From contig JXTB01000083.1 in assembly GCA_002914805.1 (NCBI GenBank), positions 976,251 to 1,040,250 on the forward strand: a DNA stretch of 64,000 nt, given 5' to 3'. The first letter of the stretch is position 1; every line of letters starts with the position of its first letter. The position numbers were made by a program, and so were the translations under genes. This document shows, piece after piece, positions 13,305-25,595 of this stretch. The notes under the pieces are model-generated. The model was not told where the DNA came from, ran no database searches, and saw only the letters and a list, made by a program, of their open reading frames with translations. The stretch is from Parasponia andersonii (lineage: Eukaryota; Streptophyta; Magnoliopsida; Rosales; Cannabaceae).

Positions 13305-13327
13305 TAATATATATATATATATATAGA

Positions 13328-13556
13328 GGTTGCCAATCCAATAGGTATTTTTTTTTTACTTATGGGTAGATATTTTTTTTTAGCCGTTGGATCACCGTCT
13401 AATAGTGATCCAATGATTATAATGAAGTGCATGAAAAAATGTGCATTATTAATACTCTTTCTCTCTCTTATTTTTATAATAAAAAATTATGTATATTAAA
13501 TTTTTATTGACCAAATTAATACAAAAAAAAAAAAAAATACCCGGATTGATTGATGC

Positions 13557-13559
<3 letters not shown>
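13328..13559. mobile_element. Micron-like MITE, third adjacent copy
   Basis: The left end GGTTGCCAATCCAATAGG is a family-consensus terminus; the right end reads GATTGATTGATGCCCA. (TA)n lies on both flanks. The right (TA)n run ends at 13590, directly against MATH coding sequence, so this insertion interrupts a MATH exon just upstream of the GEGYISIYL motif. Confidence 0.75.
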
Positions 13560-13595
<36 letters not shown>

Positions 13596-14406
13596 CACCA
13601 GGGACAAAGAAACGGATGGTGAAGGATATATATCTATTTACTTGAAGTTGGCAGATACTAATCCTGTCCGTCTTCCATCCGGCCTGGATCCTCTGTCATT
13701 TTGCCTATCTAACCAATAAGACAGCGACACATCATTTAAAAATTATCCCGTATTCTCACGTTCTCTGACGGAACATATGGATCTGTGACACACCGCATAA
13801 CCTTTTTTATGTTTTTTATTTCTTTAAAAATGCTCCACACGTTTTTCTTTTTTGGAAAAAAAAAAAAACAAAAAGCAATTTGGGAAACTAAAGGTCATTT
13901 ACTGACTCGTTTTCTTCTTCCTCTACTCCATCTTTCCCCATTGATTCAGGCCAGCAACAAAAGGTCACAACTTATCTCAGATTCTTAAAGAGGATACTTG
14001 TTTGGCAAACACTTATTCCTTATAAAATAATTTCTTCTCACTTGGAGCTTGAAACAAATTTATTCATGTATGTATATACAATATTTTACCCATGAACGAA
14101 AAAACTGCAATTGCTATTTTCTGGATGAGGGCTTTTTGATAGTAGGTTCATATTACCCATTGGACGAAAAGGCTATAATCGCGTACGGTAACTCCCAATG
14201 ACGTAGATTCAAGCATAAAAAAATCGTTCTTTTCTTTTTCTTCTTTATCGTCACACTGTGTTCTATGGGTGATTATTTGCAGGCTTTGTGGTTGGAATTT
14301 TGGGGAGGCTATTGAGTATTTGGGTTACTATCAGTAAAAATTAGGTTTTTTTTCTTTGTTTTAATATTGTATTAAAATGATAGAACTTATATATTCATAC
14401 TTAACG

Positions 14407-16921
14407 TGTAAAAAACCGGATTTTTGGGAGGGTAGCATTTGAATTTGACCAATTTTCGGGTATAATATTAGATGAATTAATTTGCAAAACTTTATTGAAG
14501 AATGATTAAATTGTAATTAATTTTGAGGATTAAATTGATAGAATTTGGGAATCGGAGATTATAGTGTAAATTTTTAACAGTCCCATATGACCACTCGTGT
14601 GGGTTCATCTTTCCACTTATCTTCTCTCTCTCTTCCTCACCCGATTGTCTCTCTCTCTCTGCTCACTCTTAGCCGAGGGATCGAAGAGGGCCACGTTACC
14701 GCCAAGACCGTTGTCCGCCCCTCCAGCCCGCCGACGTTGACTTGCCGTGCCGCCAAGGAGCTCTACCAGCCGTCGCTGGTCGTTGTTTCGCCGGAAAACG
14801 CCATTGGAGTCATTTCAGATTTCTCGCTACCAGTGACGATTCCGGCCACTATTTGATATCTGACCGGGCTCGTTGGATTCGTCTCATCGAGAGAACGCTC
14901 AAGGTATATATATTTTAATCCTATACCACCTGAATCAAAATTTGTCATTTTTGGAATATTTTGAGATTGAGTTGACTTTTTAATCCGGCCTTTAGATCAT
15001 GATTTTGTTGTCATTTTTATATTGTACTTGGAAAATAGGGAAGTTTAGTATATTGCTCATGTTTGGTGATTGACACAAAAATCGAAATTGGACGGCTAAG
15101 ATTTGCCTCGATTTGTATGCCACCAGTCTAGTGTGGTCCGGATCCGAATTGGACAAGTTATATGTCTAACCTAGCTATAGCGGGTGCTAGGTATTCAGTG
15201 AAGAGGTCCGTTTGTGGATTTGAAGCTTCGTTGAGAAGTTGGTTTTTCGCAAGAGGATGATCGAGGGCTTAGAATTGGTTCCGGACCCTCCGTACGATCG
15301 TCAACGACACCTTGAGGATTCAATAGCATGGTATCGCTATTCTTGTGAGGTAGGGATTCAGCTACCTTCATTTTATATTATTTTTGAATAAAACTTATTT
15401 TTTGCAACATATGAGGACAAATGTAGTTTTTTTGAATTTCTTGAGTATATGTGATGGACTGTGATAGTATGATATACATATATACTGTATTGCTCTGAGA
15501 ATTTTTAGAGTGTAGTTTATTTTGGATATACCAAAAAAAGGCCATTATACTGTCTGTTTTTCTGTAAAAACCTAACATACTTATTTTATTGAAAAACCAG
15601 AGCACGATTATTTTCATATGACAATTCTGTGTTACACATGTCATAGGATCATACATGAGCACCGTATTAGCATCGTGGGTTTACAGTATGGTGCTGCGTG
15701 CCCTACTATTGGTGTAGAGTCCGTAAACCCACGTGGAGTTTTGTTACTTCTGATTACCTCCCCATTTGGCAGGCATAGGCAATTCGGTTGCCCTTATAGG
15801 TTTGGTAGGCAATACAAGAGTGTCCCCTCTGGATATGGGCTTAGGTGTCAGGCAGGTTTTTAGGTTATTTTGGATATATCAAAAAAAGGCCATTATATTG
15901 CTCGTTTTTCTGTAAATTCCTAATATACTTATTTTATTGAAAAACTAGAACATAATTATTTTCACATTTCAATTTTGTGTTGCACGTGTCATAGGATCAT
16001 ACATGAGCACCGTATTAGCATAGTGGGTTTACAGTGTGGCGTAGCGTGCCCCACTGTCGTTGTAGAGTTCATAAACCTGCGTGGAGTTTTGTTACTTCTG
16101 ATTAGCTCCACATTTGGCAGGCGTAGGCAATTCGGTTGCCTCTCTAGGTTTGGTAAGCGACACATGGGTGTCTCCTCCGGGTATAGGCTTAGCTATCAGG
16201 CAGGCTGTTAGGTACACTTAGTGCCATCAGCCTGGGTTTCTACAGATGAGAGGATGTGAGCTAATGGGTATGGGTTGATTTGTGTCATGTGCCTATGGAT
16301 TGATGGTTTTGATTATACTGATTTATTTATACATATACGTGGGGATTTCAGTTTTTGGATCATTATACATATATATATGTATTGGATTTAATCTAACCAT
16401 GCAGTAGCTTTCCATCACTAAAATATTTTCGATCGAGGTAACTGTTTTTCTTACTTGGCATTTTATGCTCATTCCCTTCCTCCCTTTCTCAGGTAGTGTC
16501 TAGTTCGATTTTGGAGGTCAAGAGGAGTAAGAGGCCATTGGAATTGTAGTTCATTATCTTGGTAATGCTTGAAGCGTGTTGTTGTGATGTTTGGGTTTTA
16601 TTTTAGTATTGAACCAAGATTACTATATTCTATTTTTGTCTGTGAACTTATCTATGTCATTCTAGTATCTGTTCTGACGTGGATGATGATGATGCTTGGA
16701 CTTATATTTGATTTACGTTCTTCTTAGTATTTATTCGATCTATGTTTAATGGTATATATGAATTGTGAGAGAGGTTCACGGAATGAAATTTCAAATATTT
16801 TATCTAAAACGGATCGTTTCATAAAAGCTAAAACCTTTAGACACTTTTCAAATAAATCAAGAAATTTCTCATCCTTGTGAAATTCCCCTTCTGCTACTAG
16901 CTCAGGTTTTGGGTTGTGATA
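14407..16921 (+). repeat. 5' LTR of the gypsy element
   Basis: 2515 bp. Starts TGTAAAAAACCGG and ends TGTGATA where the 3' LTR has TGTGACA. It is about 370 bp longer than the 3' LTR, mainly because of an internal 348-bp tandem duplication. Confidence 0.9.
15517..16212 (+). repeat. 348-bp tandem duplication inside the 5' LTR
   Basis: TTATTTTGGATATA begins at 15517 and again at 15865. The blocks 15517-15864 and 15865-16212 are similar throughout, sharing the CATACATGAGCACCGTATTA and TTTTGTTACTTCTGATTA stretches. The 3' LTR has only one copy of this segment (about 22850-23175). Confidence 0.9.
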
Positions 16922-16928
16922 GAAATTG

Positions 16929-16940
16929 TGGTATCAGAGC
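16929..16940 (+). other. Primer binding site of the gypsy element
   Basis: TGGTATCAGAGC, complementary to the 3' end of initiator methionine tRNA, lies a few bases after the end of the 5' LTR. Confidence 0.9.
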
Positions 16941-17054
16941 TTTGAGTTTAACACCTCGGACATATCACCATTAAACTAGATTGAAGTTGATTTAATGACA
17001 AGCATTCATCATTATCGGATTAATAGTTTGGCATATTGTTTTAGACTTTTAAGG

Positions 17055-20000
17055 ATGCCTCTAAGAAAAGTTCCGAGGCAACAGTCAGGTGTTGAACTTC
17101 CTCATTCAGATTTCACTCATTTGATCGAGGAAATGCAGTAGGCATTCGCCCAGATGAGTAATCCAGACTATCAACCTCCAGCTCTGAGGGAAGGTCAGTT
17201 GGATCAGTCTGATTATCTCCAACGGTTCATACGTCTCCAGCCAAGGCAGTTTGATGGTAAACCAGGAGCTCTCACGATAATTGCTTAGTTGCGTGAGATG
17301 GAGAGGTATTTTCGGGCCTTTGGTACTCCAGTTGAGTTTTGGGTTGTATTTATTGTTACCTGTTTGACGGGAAGTGCCATTCATCAGTGGGAGACAGTGG
17401 AACGGATGCAAGATGTAGTAGGTCTAATTTGAAAAGACTTTGAATGGATTTTCAAGGCCCAGTATGCTAATAAGGATCAACAAGATGAAGTGGTGAACCA
17501 GTGTGAGACATTGATTCAAGGTAATAAAACGGTGAATGAGTACCTGATAGAGTTCACTAAGTTAGCAAGTGTTGCTCTTGGACCGGGTACGAGTGAGAAG
17601 TACCAAGTTGCCAAGTTCAGAAGTCGTCTGAATCGGAACATTTTCAACAGAATTGACACTCAGACTTTTTAAACTCTTCCTGAGATTATAGTGGCTACCC
17701 AGTGGGTGGAGGCCATCAAAGAGGGATTGGATTCCAGGAGGAACCAATGGAGAGGCAATGACAGGAAAGTCATTAGAAGGAACCAGGGGTAGTGGTCATC
17801 TCAAGGCACTCCGAACAGTTAGAGCTCGAATAACAGTAGTTCTTCAAAGGGTGGCAGAGGCAGTCTGTATAGAGGATGTTTCGTTTGTGGCTAGCTCGGT
17901 CATCGGAAGAAGGAGTGTCCCAACTGTTTGCAGAAATCTCTTCTTTCTCAAGGAGGATTGCAGAAGATCCAGTCAGATTCTGTTTCTTATCAGAACACTC
18001 AAGCAAGGCCACAACAGTCACAGGGTGTTTCGTAGACTTTTACTTCCCCTCAGGCTTATCAGCATCAGTACTGCCCTCAGGGTTTTACTCGGAGTTTTCT
18101 GACTCCTCAGGCATCAGGGAGTCAAGGTGGGTGTAGATATGGCAGTAGTGGTCCAAGATCCAACAGTAGTCGTCCGGGTCAGGGAAGAAGCAACAAGGGG
18201 AAAGGAAAGGTGACTGGCCAAGCCTATGCTTTTACTCGGGCAGACGACACTCAGGATCACACCAGCTGAGGTGTTGTTGACGGTATGATCCTTCTTTCAC
18301 ACTCTTGGGCACATATTTTATTTGATACTGGTGCATCCTATTCATTCATATCCTAATTGTTTGCTTAACTGTTGGGGTTGGAATTTTCGGATTTGGATTA
18401 TATATTGACGTTGGGTACACCCTTGGGAGGAGTAGCCGATGTGTCTAGTGTGTGTAAGTTTTGTCGGGTTATGGTTGGTAATAGAAAGCTTCTTGCTGAT
18501 TTGATTGTGTTGCCGATAGGACAGTATGACGTGATACTCGGTATAGATTGGTTGTTGAAGTATCGAGCCATTGTAAACTATCATAAGAAGTGGATGACTC
18601 TTTTTCCTGGTGATGGGTAACCTATTGTCTATCAGGCTAGAATGAGTTTGTTGAAGTCTAGTTCTGTTCTGAAAGTGTGCATGGGTGGAAAGAAGAAACT
18701 TAAGTGTTATGGGAACTTGTTTGCCATTGATGGCGAAGTGAGGACAGACGATCAAAACCTATCGTATTCGGTGGTTAGTGAGTATTCAGAGGTGTTTCCT
18801 GAAGACTTACCGGGGTTACCACTGGATAAGGAGATCAAGTTCTACATTGAACTAGTTCCTGGAGCTCAGCCAGTTTCTATTCCAGCCAATCGCATGGCTC
18901 TTACTGAGATGGAAGAGTTGAGAGAATAGTTGGATGATCTTCTTTCCAAGGGCTTTATTCGCAGTAGCACTTCTGCTTAAGGTGCTGCTGCCTTATTTAT
19001 GAAGAAAGCTGATGGTTTATTGAGATTCTGTGTAGACTATCGGAAGTTGAATTAGTTGACAGTGAAGAATAAGTATCCTTTGCCAAGGATAGATGAGTTG
19101 TTTGATCAACTTGGTGGTTCAAGAATCTTCTCCAAGATCGATTTGAGATCCAGTTATCATCAGTTGAAGATAAGGGAGGATGATATACCTAAGACAACAT
19201 TCAGAACTTTATATAATCATTTTGAGTTTCTAGTAATGCCGTTTGGTTTGACGAATGCTCCCGCAGCATTTATGGATCTCATGAATCGGGTCTTCATGCC
19301 ATTTTTGGACCGTTTTGTGGTTGTGTTCATCGACGACATCCTGGGGTATTCCAACACTCGAGAAGAGCATGCTGAATATCTGGGGATAGTACTTAAGACT
19401 TTGAGAGATCATCAGTTATATGCCAAGAAATCAAAGTGTGACTTTTGGATATAGGAAGTGAAGGTCTTGGGGAATGTATTTCAGTCGATCTCACTAAGAT
19501 AGAAGCTGATCTAGAGTGGGAGAGAGTAAGAAATATGGCAGAAGTACGGAGTTTCCTTGGTTTGGCAGGCTACTACCGCCGTTTTGTGCAAGATTTTTCG
19601 AGGATCACCTTGCCTTTAACAAAGTTGACCAGGAAGGATGTCAAGTTTGTTTGGGATCACAAAAGTGAAGAAGCTTTTGTTAGGTTAAAGTAGAGCTTGA
19701 CCACTGTACTGGTTCTTATTGTTCCTGACAGTAGCGAACTTTACGTGGTGTATACCGATATTTCAAAGACGGGTTTGGGATGTGTCTTGATGTAGAATGG
19801 TCGAGTTGTGGCTTATACTTCTTGTCAGTTGAAGCTACATGGGAGGAACTATCCCACCCATGATCTAGAGCTTGCAGCTTAATCTTTGCATTGAAGATTT
19901 GGCGATGTTATGTGTATGGTGTGAAGTTCAACATATTTTTCGATTATAAGAGTTTGAAATATCTCTTTACTCAGAAGGATCTGAACTTGAGATAGCGAAG

Positions 20001-21669
20001 ATGGGTTGAGTATATAGAGGATTATGACTTCGACTTACAATATTATCCTGGTAAGGCTACTATTGTAGCTGATACACTGAGTAGGAAGCCTCGTGGTATA
20101 CTCGCTACCCTGGTGTTTGAAGATTAGAGGAACTCAATTGCAATTGGTGACTACAACTTGCAGTACTTTGAGAATAAAGGTGTTGCTTGCTTAAGTAAGA
20201 TTGTGATTTCAACATCACTTCTCCAGATTATCCAACGGAGTCAGTGGTAAGACAGGGAGTTGAGGACAATTTGGAACTAGGTTCAGAATGTTGAATAGTT
20301 AGATAGTTGGAGCACCAATAGAGAAGGGTTTTTACTTTTCAGTGGGAAGTTGGCTGTAGCTAATGACCATAATCTTTGAGAAACTATTTTAACTAAGGCT
20401 CACAAATCAAGGTTCGTCGTACATCTGGGTAGTGATAAGATGTACCGAGACTTAAAGAGGCAATATTGGTGGAAAGGGATGAAGAAGGATGTAGTTACCT
20501 TTGTGGCTAAGTATTTGACTTTTCAGCAAGTCAAGGCTGAATACCAAAGGCCAGTTAGGTTACTTCAGCCGTTGCCGATTCCAGAATAGAAGTGGGACAA
20601 GATCACGATAGACTTCGTGACTAGTCTACCAAATATCTTGAGGAAGAATGATGCAGTTTAGGTGATAGTTGATTGATTGACGAAGAATGCTCACTTTATA
20701 CTGATCTGGATGAACTGCTCACTTACTAAGCTCAATAGACTGTATGTGAAGAACATCATACACTTGCATGGTGTGCCTTCAAGCATAGTCTCTGACAGAG
20801 ATCCAAGGTTCACTTCTAAGTTTTGGAAAGCCTTGTAGAAAGTGTTGGGTACACAGTTGGATATTAGTACGTCTCACCATCCAGAGATAAATGGTCAGTT
20901 TGAAAGGACCATTCAAATACTTGAGGACATGCTATGTTATTGTATACTAGACTTTGGTAGGAACTGGGATGATCATCTTCCTTTGGTGGAATTTGCTTAC
21001 AATAATAGTTACCAGACCAGTGTGGGTGTGGCTCCATATGAAGTATTATATGGAAGACTGTATAGGTCGCCTTTGTGTTGGGCATAACTCGAAGAGCATG
21101 TTACTCTTGGATCTGAATTGATTGAGGAGAATACTGAGAAGATCAAGGATATCTGGGAGAGGCTCAAGGAGATTCAGAGTCGCCAGAAGAGTTATGCTGA
21201 CTCGATGAGTCATGAGGTAGAGTTCGATACTGGTGATTCCGTATTCTTGAAAGTGACTCTAAGGCGTGGTGTGACAAGATTTGGGGTTAAGGGTAAGCTT
21301 GCTCCAAGGTATATTGGTCCCTTTGACATCATTGAGAGAATTGGACCAGTGGCGTACCGCTTGAATCTACCTACATAGTTAGGTCATGTATATAACGTGT
21401 TTCATGTGTTGATGTTGAGGAAGTACATGCCGAACTTATCTCATATTGTTCAGTACATGCATGTATCGATCCAAGAAGATTTGTCCTATGAAGAGCAGCC
21501 TGTTTGTTTGTTGGCTAGAGAGTTGAAGGTGCTTCGCAACAGAGAGATTCCACATATCAAGGTACTTTGGGAATATCACAAAGAAGACGAAACTACTTGG
21601 GAACTCGAGATGGAGATGTACGAAAAGTACCCTAATTTGTTTAGCCTTCTATCAGAAGTCGTATTGTGA
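17055..21669 (+). pseudogene. Gypsy gag-pol polyprotein, inactivated
   Basis: The start ATG at 17055 opens a frame (MPLRKVPRQQ) that stays uniform to about 19450, apart from nonsense codons at 17139, 17286, 17430, 17670, 17790, 17820, 17892 and later ones. Visible parts: a CCHC knuckle (CFVCG-stop-LGHRKKECP) near 17880, protease ILFDTGASYSFIS near 18320, RT from about 18770 with FIDDIL near 19330, RNase H with YTDISKTGLGC near 19756 and YPGKATIVADTLSRK near 20047, integrase with HHPEINGQFERTIQ near 20875, and a chromodomain-like tail ending at 21669. Frameshifts occur near 19480 and 19885. Most stops are TAG or TAA where relatives have Gln or Trp. It cannot make a functional polyprotein. Confidence 0.93.
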
Positions 21670-21708
21670 TGTAAGCCTTGACTTGGATTTTGAATTTGGG
21701 GACGAAAT

Positions 21709-21727
21709 TCTTTTAAGGAGGGGAGAA
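21709..21727 (+). other. Polypurine tract of the gypsy element
   Basis: The purine-rich AAGGAGGGGAGAA lies directly before the 3' LTR, the expected place for plus-strand priming. Confidence 0.85.
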
Positions 21728-23872
21728 TATAAAAAATCGGATTTTTTGGAGGGTAGAATTGGAATTTGACCAATTTTTGGGTATTATATTAGGTGAATTA
21801 ATTTGCAAAAGTTTATTGAGGAAGGAATAAATTGCAATTAATATTGTGATGTAGCTTGTTCCCATATGACCACTCACATGGGTTCATCTTCCCACTCACC
21901 TTCTCTCTCTCTTCCTCACCCGATTCTCTTTCTCTCTTTCTCTCTACTCATTCTCGGCCGAGGGACCGAAAAGGGCCACGCCGCCGCCTAGGCCATTATC
22001 CGCCCCTCTAGCCTACCGGCGTCGACTCACTGTGTAGCCAGGGAGCTCCATCAGCCGTCGCCAGTAGCCACCGGTCACTGTTTTGCTGGAAAACGCCATT
22101 GGGCAGTTTCAGATTTCTCGTCACCAGTGACGATTCTGGTCACCATTTGACCTTTAACCGGGCTCGTTGGATTCGTCTCGTCGAGAGAAAGCTCAAGGTA
22201 TATATATTTTAACCCCATACTGCACGAATCAAAACTTGCCATTTTTGGAATATTTTGAGCTTGAGTTGACTTTTTTATCCGATCGTTGGATCGTGATTTT
22301 ATTGTCATTTTTGGATTTTACTCGAAAAATAGGCAAGTTTAATATATATATATATATATATATGTGTATATATATTGCCTATGTTTGGTGATCAACACAA
22401 AATCTAAAATCGGACGGCTAAGATTTGCCTCGATTTACGTGCTACCGGTCTGGTGTGAGCCCGATTCCGAATTAGATAAGTTATATGTCTAACCTAGCTA
22501 TTTTAGGTGCTAGGAATTTAGTGAAGAGGTCCATTTGTGGATTTAAAGTTCCTTTGAGAAGTTGGTTTTTTTTTGCAAGAGGACGGTCGAAAGCTTGGAA
22601 TTGGTTTCTGACCCTCCGGACGATCATCAACGACACCTTGAGGATTCAATAGCATGGTATCGCTATTTTTGTGAGGTAGGGATTCAGTTACTTTTGTTTT
22701 ATACTATTTTCGAATAAAACTTATTTTCTGCAACATATGAGAACAAATGTGATTTTTTTGAATTTCTTGAGCATATGTGATGGAGTGTGATGGTATGATA
22801 TACATATATACTGTATTGCTCTAGGGATTTTCTGAGTGCTGGTTATTTTGGGTATATCAAATTAGGGCCATTATACTGCCCATGTTTTTATAAAAACCTA
22901 ACATACTTATTTTATTTAAAAACCGGAACACGATTATTTTCACATTTCAGTTCTGTGTTGCACATATCATAATATCATACATGAGCATCGTGGGTTTACA
23001 GTGTAGCGCTACGTGCCCCATTGTCGGTGAAGAGTCCGTAAACCCACGTGGAGTTTTGTTACTTCTGATTACCTCCCCATTTGACAGGTGTAGGCATATC
23101 GGTTCTTTCTCCAAGTTTAGTAGGCAACACATGGGTGTTTCTTCCGGGTATGGACTTAGGTGTCAGGCAAGCTGTTAAGTGCACTTAGTACCATCATCCT
23201 AGGTTTCCACAGATGAGAGGATGTAAACTCATGGGATTTATGTCATGTGCATATGGATTGATGGTTTTGATTATACTGATTTATTTATACATATATGTGG
23301 GGATTTTCGGTTTTAGATTATTATATATATATATATATTGGATTTAAAATAACCATGCATGAGCTTTCCATCACTAAAATGTTTTCGATCGAGGTAATTG
23401 TTCTTTCTACTTGGCATTTTATGCTCACTCCCTTCCTCCCTTCCTCAGGTGGTGTCTAGTGTGACTTTGGAGATCAAGAGGAATAAGAGGCCATCGGGAT
23501 TGTAGTTCGTTATCTTGGTAATACTTGAATCGTTATGGTGTTTAGGTTTTGTTTTAGTATTGAACCAAAATTACTACATTCTATTTTTGTCTATGAACTC
23601 ATGTATGCCATTCTGTTGTCTATTCTGATTTGGATGATGATGATATTTGGACTTATATTTAATTTACGTTCTTCTCGATATTTATTCGATCTATGTTTAA
23701 TGGTGTATACGAACTGTGGAAGAGATTCACGAGGTGAAATTCTAAATATTTTATCTAAAACAGATGTTTTATAAAAACTAAAACTTTTAGACGCTTTTTA
23801 AATAAATCAAAAAAATTTCTCATCCTTGTGAAATTGCTCTTCTACCATTAGCCCGTAATTTGGATTGTGACA
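21728..23872 (+). repeat. 3' LTR of the gypsy element
   Basis: 2145 bp, similar to the 5' LTR along its length, ending TGTGACA followed by target duplication TAACG. It has an expanded (TA)n run near 22345-22365 that is absent from the 5' LTR and lacks the 348-bp duplication. Confidence 0.9.
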
Positions 23873-24636
23873 TAACGGATTAAAGAAAAAAGAAAGGTGT
23901 GAAGAATTGGATATATATACATACAAAGAAGAAGAAGAAAAAAAAACCTGCAATAGACTAAGTTTTCTTTTTCATTTATATACGTACGTTTCATTTATTC
24001 TTACCCATACTTTTGTTTATAAACGACAGACATGGGCGTTAGGAGACGGTAGCTTTAGGCGTTAAGTAACAAGCTGATGTGGCAGCATATTAGAGATTAG
24101 ACATGCAAAGTGACGTGAAAAAATGACAGAGGACTCGGGTCCCTTGGTTCCAAAGTCAATGCAATTTCTTTATATACGATCAAATCCAGCACAGGTACCT
24201 TTTTTCTTTGTCTATTCATTACTAAGTGATTTATTTTACAATAGTACTTAAAATTGAAATTAATCAAGCATATGCAGAATATGATCAAATAATGTATGAG
24301 TACCCTTATCGTACTCTTTGCATGAAAAATGTTATACAAACAAATGTACTTGTTCTCCTTTCTTGCTATATCTAGCTTTGTTGTGTATTTTCTAGCGGAT
24401 TTTGAAAGAGTATACCAATAACTGATTGCAAGACACAATATTACACCAAGTTAATATTCTTCAAGAATATTTGATTATTGTCATGCATGTTTAATTAACT
24501 ATATATCAGTTACATGCTCACTAATCACAAATTACAGAAGCAAGAGAAAAACGTTTCCACAGTGTGGCATCACAAAATTTATTGATCTCGCGACATTTAT
24601 GATTCCTTCCAAATGATACATTGTCAATAACAGTAG

Positions 24637-25595
24637 TGTGGGGCCCATTCCTGAGCCTCGAACCGTGAGAAGGGTCACGCGGATCGCACGTGATCCCGCC
24701 ATCGGCATGTGGGTCTTCCGAATTTAAGGCAGAATCCATCACTGATCCCAAACGGTTCAATCGGTCAGACCTCGAGTCCATGACAGCTGGCGGTCTGAAG
24801 CCCCAAGGGTCTGCTGTCTAGGAACAGCGACCCTCGCCTCAACTGTCGTAGGGATCAGAAGCCCCAAGGATCTTCAGACCCCAAGGGTCTGCTGTCTAGG
24901 AACAGCGACCCTCGCCTCAACTGTCGTAGGGATCAGAAGCCCCAAGGGTCTTCAGACTGGATGCAATGGAAGACAGCCCCACGGCTCCGGACCCGGACAG
25001 GGCATTTAATGCGTTTCTGGGTAGGTGCGCGCGCAGGGACAAGCCGTCCTGACAGAACGGCGATGTGCCCAAATCTCGCTCCTGACGGATTGAAACGATA
25101 GGAGGCGGCGAAAATCAGGCCGCGGTAGCACAGAAGAGGTCACAGAAATCTCGGCCCATGATGGTTTAAAAAGATCTGGGAGTGAAAGGTACTAAAAAAT
25201 ATTTTATTTTACTTTTCAAAAGATGGAGAAGAACACTGTTGATGATCAGAGGACTACATATATGAAAGCTACGCATTCAAAGGAGGCAGGTTGCTTTCTT
25301 TGGTACAAAAAAAACACTTACAAAGAAAAAGACAGTCTGAGAGCAGAAGAAAAAAGAAGAAAACACGAAAAAGAGATGAATTTATGAACTGATATATTTT
25401 TCTCCTTGCTACCAAAAACGCAAAGAAAAACCACTGACTTAAGCATCGGAGAGTCTTTGCAGGTAGCCACCCCCACCTCTCCGATCCTGCTTGGAGTTCA
25501 GAGATTTGTGAATTAGCAAGGGCACGTGAACAGTTGGAGAATCCAGCATCAGCAGTTCAAGACACGTGGACGACTGGTGTGAAACCGCTCCAACA
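24637..25595 (+). mobile_element. Solo LTR inserted in a MATH exon
   Basis: 959 bp starting TGTGGGGCCC and ending CTCCAACA, flanked by the 5-bp duplication AGTAG at 24632-24636 and 25596-25600. Removing it and one AGTAG restores MATH coding sequence across the junction (VNNSSSFEVELFI). GC-rich relative to the flanks. The 25438-25475 stretch (CTTAAGCATCGGAGAGTCTT) resembles the U5 area of plant Tat-type gypsy LTRs. No internal region is present, so it probably arose by LTR-LTR recombination. Confidence 0.85.
24793..24955 (+). repeat. 78-bp tandem repeat inside the solo LTR
   Basis: CCAAGGGTCTGCTGTCTAGG starts at 24803 and again at 24881, followed in both by GAACAGCGACCCTCGCCTCA. Two full units and the start of a third. 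Such repeats are common in LTR U3 regions. Confidence 0.9.

Larger units (their letters stand above)
14407..23872 (+). mobile_element. Ty3/gypsy LTR retrotransposon, decayed, chromovirus-like
   Basis: Complete structure: 5' LTR 14407-16921, primer binding site from 16929, gag-pol 17055 to about 21669, polypurine tract just before 21728, 3' LTR 21728-23872. A 5-bp target duplication, TAACG, lies at 14402-14406 and 23873-23877. Domain order gag, protease, RT, RNase H, integrase defines Ty3/gypsy. The C-terminal ending (HIKVLWEYHKEDETTWELE) resembles the chromodomain-like end of plant Tekay/Del chromoviruses. The 3' LTR starts with TA where the 5' LTR has TG. Confidence 0.95.
13669..24135. mobile_element. 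Small TIR DNA transposon carrying a gypsy insertion
   Basis: TCCTCTGTCATTTT near 13695 recurs inverted as AAAATGACAGAGGA at about 24118-24131, close to both break points in the MATH exon. Without the gypsy element the insert is about 1.0 kb. No transposase is seen, so it would be non-autonomous. The exact termini and target duplication are uncertain; GTCC is present on both sides and may be part of it. Superfamily not determined. Confidence 0.5.

Noticed and set aside
13561..13590. Repeat array that might suggest a CRISPR or satellite
   Set aside because: It is plain (TA)n microsatellite next to a MITE; no spacers or unique units.
14587..14856. Open frame in the 5' LTR with Ser/Pro-rich protein
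   Set aside because: It lies in non-coding LTR sequence and the 3' LTR copy is frame-disrupted; chance frame in a GC-rich patch.
24521..24781. Minus-strand open frame over the MATH fragment and solo LTR start
   Set aside because: It spans an insertion junction and has no family resemblance; the plus strand carries the MATH signal.
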